Source of the DNA: an uncultured Fodinibius sp.
Lineage (GTDB): Bacteria > Bacteroidota > Rhodothermia > Balneolales > Balneolaceae
Direction: 5' to 3'
Assembly (NCBI GenBank): GCA_913057775.1
Contig: CAJXOG010000005.1
Span: 153,177 to 217,176, forward strand
Length of the DNA stretch: 64,000 bases
How positions within the stretch are numbered: position 1 is the first letter of the stretch; each line of letters begins with the position of its first letter. The notes under the pieces are model-generated. The model worked only from the letters and a program-made list of their open reading frames with translations, searched no databases and was not told where the DNA came from. A program made the position numbers and the translations under genes. Below are positions 44,683-54,103 of the stretch, piece after piece.

Positions 44683-45897
44683 ATGAGAAGAATCAAACAA
44701 AAGTGGCCCGATGGATGGAATATTCTTGAGTTCAGTGAATTTGCAAATAGGGAAAGCGAACGATTCAAACCCAAGAAAAGCGATGAAACTTATCCATGTA
44801 TTGAGTTAAAACACATTAATCAGGATACAGGAACGCTTAATGATTATATAAGTTCAGATGAGCGAAAGAGTACCAAAAATAAATTTTATCCTGGACAGAT
44901 ACTTTTTGGAAAACTTAGGCCATACTTGCGGAAATTTTGGCGTGCTGATTTTGAAGGTGTTTGCTCTTCTGAAATTTGGGTTTTAGAAGGTAAAAAAAAC
45001 TGTATAAATGATTACCTGTTTCACCTTATCCAAACGCATAGGTTTGACCAAATTGCAAATGTAAGCTCAGGCACAAAAATGCCACGAGCTGATTGGAATT
45101 TTATTTCTGACTATCCATTTGCCATACCTCCTGTTTCTGAACAAAAAGAAATCGTGAGCTTACTTGAAATATGGGATCAAGCAATTTCTATTCTTGAAGA
45201 CCTTGTTAACAAAAAGAATAGACATAAAAAGGCTTTAATGCAGCAATTACTATCCGGTAAGAAGCGTTTTCCAGAGTTTGAGAACGAGTCATGGGTAGAA
45301 ATCGAACTAGGAAATGAATTTCAAAGAGTTACTCAGAAGAATGAAAATGAAGAAATCACAAATGTCTTAACTATTTCTGCACAGGATGGCTTAGTAAGTC
45401 AAACCGAATATTATGACAAATCGGTAGCGAGTAAAGATCTGTCAAGATACATAGTACTTCAAAAAGGAGACTTTGCTTACAACAAGAGCTATTCAGACGG
45501 CTATCCACTCGGTGCAATCAAACGTCTGGAGGAGTATGAGTCCGGAGTGTTATCACCTCTATATATTTGTTTCAGAATTGACTCTCCTAAAATCAATAGT
45601 GATTTCATGACCCATTTCTTTGAAAATGGTGGGTTAGATCATGATATATATAAGATTGCCCGCGAAGGTGCAAGAAATCATGGATTGCTTAATGTAAATA
45701 TTAAAGATTTTTTTAAAATTTCCTTTAAAATCCCTCAAATTGAAGAGCAAAAGAGGATTGCAGAAGTCCTGAATAAAGCAAAAAAAGAGATTGAGTTATT
45801 AGAACAAGAGCTGGAAGCTGTAAAAAAACAGAAGAAAGGCTTAATGCAAAAACTATTGACTGGTAAAGTTAGAGTAAAAGAAGTAGAACATGCTTAA
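44683..45897 (+). CDS. hsdS: Type I restriction specificity subunit
   Basis: A 404-residue HsdS with two TRDs. TRD1 spans about 1-150 (opening KWPDGWNILEFSEFANRE), followed by a central conserved helix (SEQKEIVSLLEIWDQAI, ending KALMQQLLSGKKRF). TRD2 spans about 205-345, followed by a C-terminal helix (EEQKRIAEVLNKAKKEI, ending KGLMQKLLTGKVRV). The two helices are internal repeats and set the spacer length of the bipartite site. It overlaps neither neighbour but is tightly packed in the hsd operon. Its TRD sequences differ from that of the upstream half-size protein. Confidence 0.94.
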   Translation: MRRIKQKWPDGWNILEFSEFANRESERFKPKKSDETYPCIELKHINQDTGTLNDYISSDERKSTKNKFYPGQILFGKLRPYLRKFWRADFEGVCSSEIWVLEGKKNCINDYLFHLIQTHRFDQIANVSSGTKMPRADWNFISDYPFAIPPVSEQKEIVSLLEIWDQAISILEDLVNKKNRHKKALMQQLLSGKKRFPEFENESWVEIELGNEFQRVTQKNENEEITNVLTISAQDGLVSQTEYYDKSVASKDLSRYIVLQKGDFAYNKSYSDGYPLGAIKRLEEYESGVLSPLYICFRIDSPKINSDFMTHFFENGGLDHDIYKIAREGARNHGLLNVNIKDFFKISFKIPQIEEQKRIAEVLNKAKKEIELLEQELEAVKKQKKGLMQKLLTGKVRVKEVEHA

Positions 45898-45910
45898 AAG
45901 CTTTTAAAGA

Positions 45911-46312
45911 ATGGATGATACTGTAGCAGAATATCGGCAAGAGCTTATTGAGTCCAAAAGTGCATCACAGGACCAACTAGACAAGGCTCTGCTTACGTTG
46001 TCTGCGGGAGCTTTTGGAATTACATTCGCCTTTATTGACAACTTTATAACTGGGAGTCCAAAAGCTGTGGGGTGGTTATTTACCTCATGGATTGCTTGGG
46101 GATGCACCATCTCAATGAGCTTGGTAGCCTTTTATCTAACTATTAAATCATTTGCTAAAAGTATTACAAAACTAGACAAGGAACCTGAAAGCATGTTCAA
46201 AAATCCCTTTAATACATATGATAAAACCGTTAAAGTTCTTAATCTACTCAGCCTTACCGGTTTTATCATTGGATTAATAACGATTGGTATATTTGTAAAA
46301 ATAAACCTCTAG
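45911..46312 (+). CDS. Small membrane protein within the hsd operon
   Basis: A 133-residue protein with three probable membrane helices (about 29-47, 54-75 and 110-130) and an acidic N-terminal helix of about 25 residues. I do not recognise a family. Its position between hsdS and hsdR, 13 bases after the hsdS stop, is notable. Similar small membrane proteins are often embedded in type I R-M and other defence operons, and their role is unknown. Confidence 0.7.
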   Translation: MDDTVAEYRQELIESKSASQDQLDKALLTLSAGAFGITFAFIDNFITGSPKAVGWLFTSWIAWGCTISMSLVAFYLTIKSFAKSITKLDKEPESMFKNPFNTYDKTVKVLNLLSLTGFIIGLITIGIFVKINL

Positions 46313-46317
46313 CAATC

Positions 46318-46452
46318 ATGAGTGAAGACAAAAATAATAAAGAAAAATCAAGTTCGAACTCTAAGCGAAAGAGACAAGGTGGAAAAGGGCAGCGTAACAA
46401 GGCCAGAGAAAAAAACCCACCACCGTCAAAGAATGACAATGACCAAAGCTAA
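46318..46452 (+). CDS. Very basic 44-residue protein in the hsd operon
   Basis: A short open frame beginning MSEDKNNKEK and composed almost wholly of Lys, Arg, Asn, Ser, Gln and Gly, ending NDNDQS. It starts 5 bases after the membrane-protein stop, and hsdR starts 27 bases after it, so the position and spacing fit a gene. It is probably disordered and nucleic-acid-binding if made. It could also be non-coding spacer. Confidence 0.4.
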   Translation: MSEDKNNKEKSSSNSKRKRQGGKGQRNKAREKNPPPSKNDNDQS

Positions 46453-46479
46453 CATTAGCTCTTACTAGGACACATTTTT

Positions 46480-49400
46480 ATGTCACCAAGCTACTTAGAA
46501 GACAGTGACTCCCAAATACCTGCCCTGCGTATGCTTCAGTCCATGGGGTACAACTATATATCACCGGACCAAGCGTTGGAACTACGTGAAGGGCTTCTTT
46601 CAAAATTTGTATTGGAGCAGGTTCTTGTAGACCAACTCAGAGAGCTGAATGAGATAGAATACAAAGGAGGCACCTATGATTTCCCGGATAACACTTTTGA
46701 GCGAGCTAGTCGGGACCTGCAACAGGTTTTAGATGAGGGACTGGTCAATACCAATCAAGCAATTTACGATTTACTGACCCTGGGTAAGAGCTACGAGCAG
46801 ATCATTAAAGGAGACAAGAAAAGCTTTCCCTTTAAATATATCGATTGGGAAAATCCTGAAAATAACGAATATCACGTCACGGATGAGTTTGAAATCAAGG
46901 GCAAGCATAAAACCCGCCGTATAGACATTGTCCTGTTTGTAAATGGCATTCCATTTGGAGCAATCGAATGTAAGAGACGCGACAAGAAAAACGCTTTAGA
47001 CGAGGCCATTTCTCAGCACCTGCGCAACCAGAAACCCGAAGAAGTGCCCGCCTTTTTCCATTACACCCAACTACTTGTGGGTACCAGTGTAAATGAGCTA
47101 TCCTATGCGGCCACAGGAACTTCCAAACCATTTTGGTCCATCTGGCGAGAAGAAGATGAGGATATAGGAAAGGTGAAGGACTTGACCTGCAAACCAGATG
47201 AAGACGAGACTTGGCAAAACCGGCTGCAAAAGCACTACGAAACATATCCAAAAGATACCGAAGAACCCCGTGAGCCTACCCTGCAGGACAAAAACTTATA
47301 CAACCTTTGCCGCCCGGAAAGACTGTTAGAGCTCACACGCAAATTCACGGTATTTGATAATAACGTCCGGAAGGTCGCCCGATATCAACAGTATTTTGGA
47401 GTAAAGCGGATGATGAGTCGGATCCGTCAAAAAGACGACGAGGGTCGACGTGAAGGCGGTGTTATCTGGCATACCCAAGGTAGTGGCAAGTCCATCACCA
47501 TGATCATGATGTCCAAGAACCTAACACTAGCGGATGACCTGGACAATCATCGCATTATTTTGGTTACCGATCGTACAGACTTAGATGAACAACTTACTAA
47601 TACATTTAAAAGCTGTGGCAAAGAGATTACCCGGGCCAAGACAGGCAAACACCTTGGCAAGCTGGTCGAAGATCGCGGCAAACAGAACATCTCGACGATC
47701 ATCAACAAATTTGATGCAGCCCTGAATCAAAAGACCTTTAAAAATGAGTCCAAAAATATATTTGTCCTGGTCGACGAGTCACACCGTACGCAATACGGGC
47801 TGATGCATGCCAAGATGAAGAAAGTATTGCCTAATGCCTGCTATATCGGCTTTACCGGTACACCATTGACGAAGAACGAAAAGAATACTGCTCGTAAATT
47901 TGGGGGTATCATTGACTCCTACACGATGGATCAGGCGGTGGAAGATGGAGCCGTGGTCCCTATTATCTATGAAGGCCGGGCAGCTATCCTCGATACCTGG
48001 AAAGAGAAGATCGACCGAGGCTTTGAACGGGACATGGAGGGCATGTCCGAAGAACAGAAAGTGGAATACAAGAGTCGATATTCTACATTAAACAAGCTGC
48101 TTACGGCTCAGCATGTCATTGAAGAAATAGCCAATGACATAACCGACCACTATCTCAAACATCTAAAAGACACCAAGTATAAAGCACAACTAGCAGTGCC
48201 CGATCGTAAGACTGCCGTTAAGTACTATCGATACTTTAAAGATCGGGGGCAAATCAATGCCGAATTGGTGATATCTCCACCCGATACACGAGTTGGTAAC
48301 GATGATATTTATGACGACCCAAATGATGAGGTCCAGGTCTTCTGGCAGAATATGATGGATCGCTTCCAGAATAAGGAAGACTATGAAAAAAGCCTGGTTA
48401 ACCTCTTTAAATCAGATAGCGAAGAAGTAGAACTGCTGATTGTTGTATATAAGTTGCTTACCGGCTTTGATGCCCCACGCAATACGGTGTTATACATGGC
48501 ACGATACCTTCAAGAGCACAACCTTTTGCAAGCCATTGCGAGGGTAAATCGTTTGTTTGAGGGCAAAGACTTTGGATATGTCCTTGACTATAGAGGGATT
48601 CTCGGCACCTTAAATGATGCATTAAACACCTATCAGGCATTAGATAGCTTTGAGGAAGAGGATTTACAGGGAGCCGTTACACCAATTAAAGAAGTTATTG
48701 ATAAACTACCTCAATTGTATAGCGAACTGTGGGGGGTATTTAAGGAATGTGACAACACAGATGACAAAGAAGCTTTAGAACAATTTTTACGTCCTCAAGA
48801 TCGTCGAGATACCTTTTATGAGAAGCTTTCTAACTTTGCTAGAACCCTACAAGCTGCTTTCTCGGCCGATCGATTGTTTGATCATATCGATGAGGAGACT
48901 ATCAATAAGTACAAACGAGACCTGAAATTTTTTGAAGATTTACGTCGTTCCGTACGGCTTCGGTATTCAGAGTCCATTGACCACCGTGAGTACGAAGATC
49001 GTGTTCAAAAGCTATTAGACTCTTATGTGGGAACTGAAGGCATCGAGCAGATTATAGAGCCGGTTAACATCTTTAGCAAAGACTTTTCCGATGAACAGTT
49101 AGAAAAGGAACAGAAAACCGATGCCTCAAAAGCTGACCGCATTGCCAGCAACACCAAGAAGGTAATTACTGAGAAGATGGACGAAGATCCGGCCATGTAT
49201 CGCCGGTTTTCTGATATGATTGATGAAACCATACAAAAGTTTTTAGATGAACGGATCTCCGAAAAAGAGTATCTGGAAAAAATGAAAGAGATTAAGGAGG
49301 GGGTTCAGGAAGGAACCATGGGTAATACACCATCAAAGCTTCGAGATAAGCCCCAAGCCCGCTCTTTTTATAACACTGTGAAGGATGAGTTTGATAACTT

Positions 49401-49680
49401 TATAACAAATGCCAAGCTGGACAATGATAATGGACAAATACAGCCCCAAAAAATCAAACAAATGTATGTTGAGGCAGGGCTTGATCTAGATGAAAAGCTA
49501 GACGACCTGGCTATTGTTGATTGGGAAACCAATCCTGATATAAAAGACGAGATGTTTATCACCATTGAGGATTATATGATTGAATTCTTCCGTGAACTAG
49601 ATTTAAACCGTGACTTTAATGTCATCGAATGCATTGCAGAAACCCTTATCAAACAAAAGCAATCCCGTAGTTCAAAGTAA
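46480..49680 (+). CDS. hsdR: Type I restriction endonuclease/translocase subunit
   Basis: A 1066-residue HsdR. The N-terminal nuclease domain has a PD-(D/E)XK core (RRIDIVLFVNG... then AIECKR, about residues 147-167). The SF2 translocase has Walker A HTQGSGKS (about 330-337), DESHRTQYG (about 431-439), the FTGTPL motif III and second-lobe motifs (ARYLQEHNLLQAIARVNR). A long helical C-terminal region interacts with the HsdM-HsdS core. It cuts DNA at a distance after ATP-driven translocation. All catalytic motifs are intact. Its last 62-71 bases overlap the next gene. Confidence 0.96.
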   Translation: MSPSYLEDSDSQIPALRMLQSMGYNYISPDQALELREGLLSKFVLEQVLVDQLRELNEIEYKGGTYDFPDNTFERASRDLQQVLDEGLVNTNQAIYDLLTLGKSYEQIIKGDKKSFPFKYIDWENPENNEYHVTDEFEIKGKHKTRRIDIVLFVNGIPFGAIECKRRDKKNALDEAISQHLRNQKPEEVPAFFHYTQLLVGTSVNELSYAATGTSKPFWSIWREEDEDIGKVKDLTCKPDEDETWQNRLQKHYETYPKDTEEPREPTLQDKNLYNLCRPERLLELTRKFTVFDNNVRKVARYQQYFGVKRMMSRIRQKDDEGRREGGVIWHTQGSGKSITMIMMSKNLTLADDLDNHRIILVTDRTDLDEQLTNTFKSCGKEITRAKTGKHLGKLVEDRGKQNISTIINKFDAALNQKTFKNESKNIFVLVDESHRTQYGLMHAKMKKVLPNACYIGFTGTPLTKNEKNTARKFGGIIDSYTMDQAVEDGAVVPIIYEGRAAILDTWKEKIDRGFERDMEGMSEEQKVEYKSRYSTLNKLLTAQHVIEEIANDITDHYLKHLKDTKYKAQLAVPDRKTAVKYYRYFKDRGQINAELVISPPDTRVGNDDIYDDPNDEVQVFWQNMMDRFQNKEDYEKSLVNLFKSDSEEVELLIVVYKLLTGFDAPRNTVLYMARYLQEHNLLQAIARVNRLFEGKDFGYVLDYRGILGTLNDALNTYQALDSFEEEDLQGAVTPIKEVIDKLPQLYSELWGVFKECDNTDDKEALEQFLRPQDRRDTFYEKLSNFARTLQAAFSADRLFDHIDEETINKYKRDLKFFEDLRRSVRLRYSESIDHREYEDRVQKLLDSYVGTEGIEQIIEPVNIFSKDFSDEQLEKEQKTDASKADRIASNTKKVITEKMDEDPAMYRRFSDMIDETIQKFLDERISEKEYLEKMKEIKEGVQEGTMGNTPSKLRDKPQARSFYNTVKDEFDNFITNAKLDNDNGQIQPQKIKQMYVEAGLDLDEKLDDLAIVDWETNPDIKDEMFITIEDYMIEFFRELDLNRDFNVIECIAETLIKQKQSRSSK

Positions 49681-50389
49681 TCGTCATACGATTTCGTATG
49701 GCACAAGCGAGATTGCCTTTAATCTTACGTACTCTGATCGCGAAACGTTAGAGATAGCGGTATATCCAGACCAGTCGGTATGGGTTACGGCTCCCAATGA
49801 TGCATCCTTAAATGACATTGGAGATAAAGTCCGCAAGCGAGCTCGGTGGATCATTAAACAAAAACGTTATTTTGGAAGATTTGAACAGACCAAAGAGAAG
49901 TTCGAATACATTAGTGGGGAAACGCATCGATACTTGGGGCGCCAATATCGCCTAAAAGTCATACAAATTGATGCCTCAGAGGAGGAAACTGTTAAACTAA
50001 AAGGGCAATTCCTTCGCATTCGTACTAAAAGCAAAGAAAATACCCGTCATACAAAATACCTTTTAAACTGTTGGTATAGGGATCACGCGGCTTATAAGTT
50101 TAACGAACGGTTTGAGCTTTGCCTAAAAAACCTCCAAAAGTATAACATTCCACGTCCCGAACTAAAACTGTATAACATGGAGAAGCGGTGGGGAAGTTAT
50201 ACATCTTCCGGCAAAGTGTTGCTAAATCCAGAACTTGTTAAACATCCCACCTACTGTATCGACTACGTGATCGTTCATGAGCTTTGTCATACGAAGCATC
50301 CCCACCACGACAAGAAATTTTACCGATTGTTAAACAAAGTACTCCCCGACTGGCAAAAGCGTAAGCATAAGCTGGAGCGGTTTAGTTAA
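49619..50389 (+). CDS. YgjP/SprT-like metal-dependent hydrolase
   Basis: 256 residues from the ATG at 49619 (a GTG at 49610 is also in frame). There is no later Met before the domain, so the gene must overlap hsdR by about 60-70 bases. The YgjP-type domain is visible: KVRKRARWIIKQKRYF, GETHRYLGRQYRL, KRWGSYTSSGKV and the zinc motif HELCHTKHPHHDKKF (HExxH). YgjP-like putative metallopeptidases are very often encoded directly after hsdR. The functional link is unknown, and a role in controlling R-M subunit levels is speculation. Confidence 0.85.
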   Translation: MSSNALQKPLSNKSNPVVQSNRHTISYGTSEIAFNLTYSDRETLEIAVYPDQSVWVTAPNDASLNDIGDKVRKRARWIIKQKRYFGRFEQTKEKFEYISGETHRYLGRQYRLKVIQIDASEEETVKLKGQFLRIRTKSKENTRHTKYLLNCWYRDHAAYKFNERFELCLKNLQKYNIPRPELKLYNMEKRWGSYTSSGKVLLNPELVKHPTYCIDYVIVHELCHTKHPHHDKKFYRLLNKVLPDWQKRKHKLERFS

Positions 50390-50393
50390 GCCG

Positions 50394-50708
50394 TTATTTA
50401 ATTTCTACATCCATATTTCTTCCATTCCCTTCAAGGTATAATTCTTCTTCCATTTTTTTAGTTGAATCATCTTCCAACATAGGTTTTAGCACCTCAATAA
50501 GCTTTTCAGCAACACTTTCTTCCATTTTTATATTTACAAACTTTGAACTTTCATTTGGAAGCTGATCTTTATACTCAATTTCTAATAACTTTGGTTGCTG
50601 TTTAAATCTTGATGGTTTTGATATCTTTATTTCTCCTCTATTTTGTCTAACTGAATAACTACGCATATTAGAATTCTCACTGATATAAGTTATATCTGTC
50701 TCAAACAT
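50394..50708 (-). CDS. Hypothetical protein, 104 residues
   Basis: A small soluble protein with a basic middle (RGEIKISKPSRFKQQPKLL) and an acidic helical C-terminus. I recognise no domain. It is convergent with the YgjP gene (5-base gap) and upstream of the mobility core. It may be an element-specific accessory gene. Coding status rests on length and good codon structure only. Confidence 0.5.
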   Translation of the reverse strand: MFETDITYISENSNMRSYSVRQNRGEIKISKPSRFKQQPKLLEIEYKDQLPNESSKFVNIKMEESVAEKLIEVLKPMLEDDSTKKMEEELYLEGNGRNMDVEIK

Positions 50709-50783
50709 AGTATGCTTTGGCTAACCAAAATTAACGTCAAATAAAAGTATTACACTAGCTTAAATAAAATTTTACCGCCGATC

Positions 50784-51070
50784 GTTATACAGATATTATC
50801 AATAGGCAAAGAGGGCTAAAAGAAACACTGGCTGAAATTGTTAACATATTGTAGTGCAATCCATCTAGTCTTCATACAACTGGGATAAATTTTAAGCCTA
50901 TCTTTTCATTTGTTTAATAAAAAATGTATAACAAGCTTCAAATGTATAACGATAAAAAGGCTCCTAATCCTGGTTTGTTATACATTCTTAGCGATGTTAA
51001 ACAAGCTCTCTATCTGTCATAAAGGCCTAATTAGGCAACTTTAATGCCCTTAATCACAATTTGTTATACA
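50784..51070. repeat. Iteron-like cluster: five TGTATAAC copies (origin or control region)
   Basis: The 385-base gap 50,709-51,093 has no convincing gene. It contains the octamer TGTATAAC at 50925-50932 and 50943-50950 (forward), and its complement GTTATACA at 50784-50791, 50977-50984 and 51063-51070. Four of them share the longer core AATGTATAACAA, with small changes. The region lies beside the PrimPol-helicase gene. Repeats next to a replication protein suggest an origin of replication or a Rep/repressor binding region of the island. Confidence 0.6.
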
Positions 51071-51093
51071 TTTTTGTCAAACAAATTTATTGG

Positions 51094-51447
51094 TTAACGG
51101 CCCACCCATTTTTTGACTGCATTGGATATTTCATAGGCTCTAACTTCTCCTTTTTTCCACTTAATCATACGTTTGAGTTCCTCATCTGGAAGACTTTTTA
51201 ACGTTTTGACGTCAATTCTTTGGTACTTTCCGTCCTTTTCATTTAGAATAACAATTGCCGTTACCTCTCCTGCGTTTTGTACGAGATGGTTCGGAATCTG
51301 AGAGCAAAGTTGTACAAGCTTTGCCACTAACTCCTTCGTTTTCTGAGCTCTTCGATATCGCATTCGGCAGCGGTCGCTGCAGTATTTAGCATCACTTCGT
51401 TTATGTGCAATGTTTTGCCCACACTGTAGGCATGTTCGTTGTTCCAT
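51094..51447 (-). CDS. Zinc-ribbon protein of the mobility core
   Basis: A 117-residue protein with an N-terminal zinc ribbon (CLQCGQ...YCSDRCRMRYRR, four cysteines in CxxC...CxxxC) and a predicted alpha/beta remainder. Similar small ribbons (DUF2116-like) occur near replication genes of integrative elements in Bacteroidota and may bind DNA. It lies downstream of the primase gene and beside the iteron-like repeats, so it may take part in origin recognition. That role is inferred. Confidence 0.65.
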   Translation of the reverse strand: MEQRTCLQCGQNIAHKRSDAKYCSDRCRMRYRRAQKTKELVAKLVQLCSQIPNHLVQNAGEVTAIVILNEKDGKYQRIDVKTLKSLPDEELKRMIKWKKGEVRAYEISNAVKKWVGR

Positions 51448-51569
51448 ATTATGGATGGTTCGGTTTAGAGATGAAATTTACGTTAGTAGAAGGTGTAGAG
51501 GGAGTAGAGGACTTTTATGTTTAACAAAAAGCCAATGCTATAATTGATCTACTCCCTCTACTTGGTCTA

Positions 51570-53735
51570 CTACTTTGGAGCCACACCTTTCCAATGGACC
51601 CGTCCATTGGACTTGTATTTTTTAAAGCCGCGCTGTTCAAGTTTAGGACTCATGCGTCGACTACTCATGGGTGGTATGTCACACTCAGAGCACCAATCCT
51701 GATACTCTTTGCGTAATAGCTGATTGCTACATGATGCAGTTGCCTCGCGGTTACACCGCTCATCTAAGAACTTTTGCAACAAGTCCATCTCACTTCGATA
51801 AGCTAACGTGTCTTTCCTTATACTGGCTGGGACATCTAACTGCTTTCCATTTTCTTTCCAATCTATCAAACCTTGAATAGCCCAGTTAAATATACCTGGC
51901 AGTTCTTTCAGTAGTTTTTGTTTTAACTGAGGATCCACTTGTTCTTTAGGTATCGTGACCCCAAACTCAATAAGTCGCATACGTCGCCATATACCCTCAT
52001 CCGTACCGTTAATTAAAGGCTTATGATTTCCGAAGACCCATAACTTATGAGTCGGCTTAAAATCAAAGAACTCTTTTCGCAGAAATCGGGCGGTAACAGT
52101 ATCTGATCCTGTTAGATTTTTTAATTTGGCTTCGTCTAACCTCTTACCCTCCTGAATTTCGGACAATACAACCAGACGATTTCCACACAATCTTGCAAGG
52201 TCATTAGGGACACCACTACTGTAAGAGCGATTCATGATCATCTTGGAATCCGACTTGATTGAATAGTCTCCCAGTAAGTGCATAAGTACTTCTACAAAAG
52301 TACTTTTCCCATTTCGGCCATCTCCATACAAGAAGAACAAACATTGCTCTATAGTAAGCCCCGTTAAGGAATAGCCAATGGCCTGCTGTAGAAAGTTGAT
52401 CATATCTTGATCTCTGTCCATAATCTGAGATATAAAATTTTTCCATTTTGGACATCTGGCATCACCATCAAAAGCAAATGGTAACTGCTTGGTAATAAGA
52501 TGATCTGGATTTAGCTTTAGTTTTTTCCAATTACGCATATCTATCGTAAGATTATCTAGCGTAATCAACATGGGATCTTGGTCTAAATCGTCCTTCGATA
52601 CTTTAATATTGGGAAACGTTGTAGCAAGACTCATCATGGCTTTAAGACGAGCCTCATTTGCTGACTTTCGAGCGTGCTTTTGCTTTCTATTCGCCTTCTC
52701 TTGATGATCAATATCTTGTGCTCGTTCATATAGAGATTCAATAAGCCTCTTTGCCATTCCCATTACGTAGAGACCTGTAGGATCACGCCTCCATTTAATA
52801 CCATCCCAATAAAGCCACTCCTCATCGTCGATATCATAGCGGATCCGATCGCCATATTTATCCACAAATTCACGAGCATTGCCAAAGTCTGTATTCCAAA
52901 GGCCATACTCCTTCTCTTTGATTTCTGACTTCATACTGTCCGAAGCAGGGGGTTTACTGGCACTCTTGGCAATCTGTTCAACCTCACTATCTTTCAGGGG
53001 TGGATTGCACCTTTTAGCATTAATATCGAGTAATTCATTGTACATCTGTGGATAATCTGACCCCTTTTTGCGCAACCTTACACCCAACATAAATAGTGTA
53101 TCATTGCGTCGGCCTTCTGGAATAGACTCAACCGATGATAATGAAGTAGTTGCTGGTTTGATATTCCCAGATGGTGGGTTGTTATTCAAATAACTTATAA
53201 GCTCTTTTGGGAAGGATTTTAACTGATCAAGGCCTCTAATCCATTCATAAAAGGCTCCTGATTGGTGCAAACTGCCTGGAGCTACAATCAGTCCGCCATC
53301 AGTTTTAATATCTAACCCATCTCCGAGCTCTCCAGTACTATTTTTAAGTAGATTAGTACCAGGATAACGAAAATAGAAGTGTGAACCTCCACCAGTTGAC
53401 ACTGCAGTAGTTTGCGTGAATCGTCCAACTTTATCTTCCAATTCACAAAGAGAACGATCACCGTCATGTCGTGGATCCACATCTAATACCACTAGATTTG
53501 ATATTTCTCCACAAACAATTCCGATATTCGAATTAGGCCATTGATTCCACCACTCCTTAATTTGATCGGAGTCACAACTGGCCTGATTCGGCCAGTCGCT
53601 TATCCGAGGATGTTTACCAATACTTCCGCAGTCGTTACCACAACTGCATCTATCATCTCCAATAGGATTGTGAAGTGGGACTACATGGATTCCGTTTTCT
53701 ATTAAGTTTAATGCTGATTCTTTTCTTGGTTTCAT
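51570..53735 (-). CDS. PrimPol plus SF3-helicase replication protein
   Basis: A 721-residue multidomain protein. The N-terminal bifunctional primase-polymerase domain (about 1-200) has the catalytic LVVLDVDPRHDGD acidic pair and the GGGSHFYFRY motif, plus a small CSCGNDCGS cysteine loop near residue 32. A PriCT-like segment follows (about 205-265, RNDTLFMLGVRLRKKG). The C-terminal D5/SF3 helicase domain has Walker A YGDGRNGKSTF (about 471-481) and KLWVFGNHKP. This is the P4-alpha type arrangement of replication proteins in satellites and integrative elements. It should replicate the excised island. Confidence 0.93.
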   Translation of the reverse strand: MKPRKESALNLIENGIHVVPLHNPIGDDRCSCGNDCGSIGKHPRISDWPNQASCDSDQIKEWWNQWPNSNIGIVCGEISNLVVLDVDPRHDGDRSLCELEDKVGRFTQTTAVSTGGGSHFYFRYPGTNLLKNSTGELGDGLDIKTDGGLIVAPGSLHQSGAFYEWIRGLDQLKSFPKELISYLNNNPPSGNIKPATTSLSSVESIPEGRRNDTLFMLGVRLRKKGSDYPQMYNELLDINAKRCNPPLKDSEVEQIAKSASKPPASDSMKSEIKEKEYGLWNTDFGNAREFVDKYGDRIRYDIDDEEWLYWDGIKWRRDPTGLYVMGMAKRLIESLYERAQDIDHQEKANRKQKHARKSANEARLKAMMSLATTFPNIKVSKDDLDQDPMLITLDNLTIDMRNWKKLKLNPDHLITKQLPFAFDGDARCPKWKNFISQIMDRDQDMINFLQQAIGYSLTGLTIEQCLFFLYGDGRNGKSTFVEVLMHLLGDYSIKSDSKMIMNRSYSSGVPNDLARLCGNRLVVLSEIQEGKRLDEAKLKNLTGSDTVTARFLRKEFFDFKPTHKLWVFGNHKPLINGTDEGIWRRMRLIEFGVTIPKEQVDPQLKQKLLKELPGIFNWAIQGLIDWKENGKQLDVPASIRKDTLAYRSEMDLLQKFLDERCNREATASCSNQLLRKEYQDWCSECDIPPMSSRRMSPKLEQRGFKKYKSNGRVHWKGVAPK

Positions 53736-53748
53736 AATAATATCCCCC

Positions 53749-54036
53749 TTAACGATAAGCCTTTACCATGTTATCCTTAAGGAATTCCTCTATCCCACTC
53801 CGGGGATAAAGAATTTTTCTTCCGTTCTGCGAATAGGGGATTTTCCCTTCATCCCTATAATTTTGAACTGTCCTTCTAGAACAGCTCAACATTTCCATAA
53901 CATCCTCGGTAGTTAACCAATCCCTTTGGAAGCTATCCTTCATTTTCGGCGCCTCCTCTTTTACCGCCTCTTTTACCGCCGAGGCAAGGTGATCTAAGAT
54001 ATCATTCGTTAATTTTATAGTTATACTACTATTCAT
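53749..54036 (-). CDS. Excisionase-family helix-turn-helix protein
   Basis: 95 residues from the ATG at 54036 (MNSSITIKL); a second ATG at 54048 is in frame but falls inside the upstream inverted repeat. The C-terminal half is a MerR/AlpA/excisionase-type winged helix (DWLTTEDVMEMLSCSRRTVQNYRDEGKIPYSQ), ending in GRKILYPRSGIEEFL. Such proteins bend att DNA for excision or activate the element's operon. It lies directly upstream of the primase gene (13 bases). An inverted repeat TAGTGAAC/GTTCACTA frames its start, suggesting autoregulation. Confidence 0.85.
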   Translation of the reverse strand: MNSSITIKLTNDILDHLASAVKEAVKEEAPKMKDSFQRDWLTTEDVMEMLSCSRRTVQNYRDEGKIPYSQNGRKILYPRSGIEEFLKDNMVKAYR

Positions 54037-54075
54037 AGTGAACCTCATTTTTTCTTTTATAATTGGAGTTCACTA
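54036..54075. promoter_or_regulatory. Inverted repeat at the start of the excisionase-like gene
   Basis: TAGTGAAC (54036-54043) and GTTCACTA (54068-54075), separated by 24 bases. The left arm abuts the start codon. A plausible operator. Confidence 0.4.
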
Positions 54076-54103
54076 CGAAGATATTAGGGGAAATTGGTTT
54101 ACC

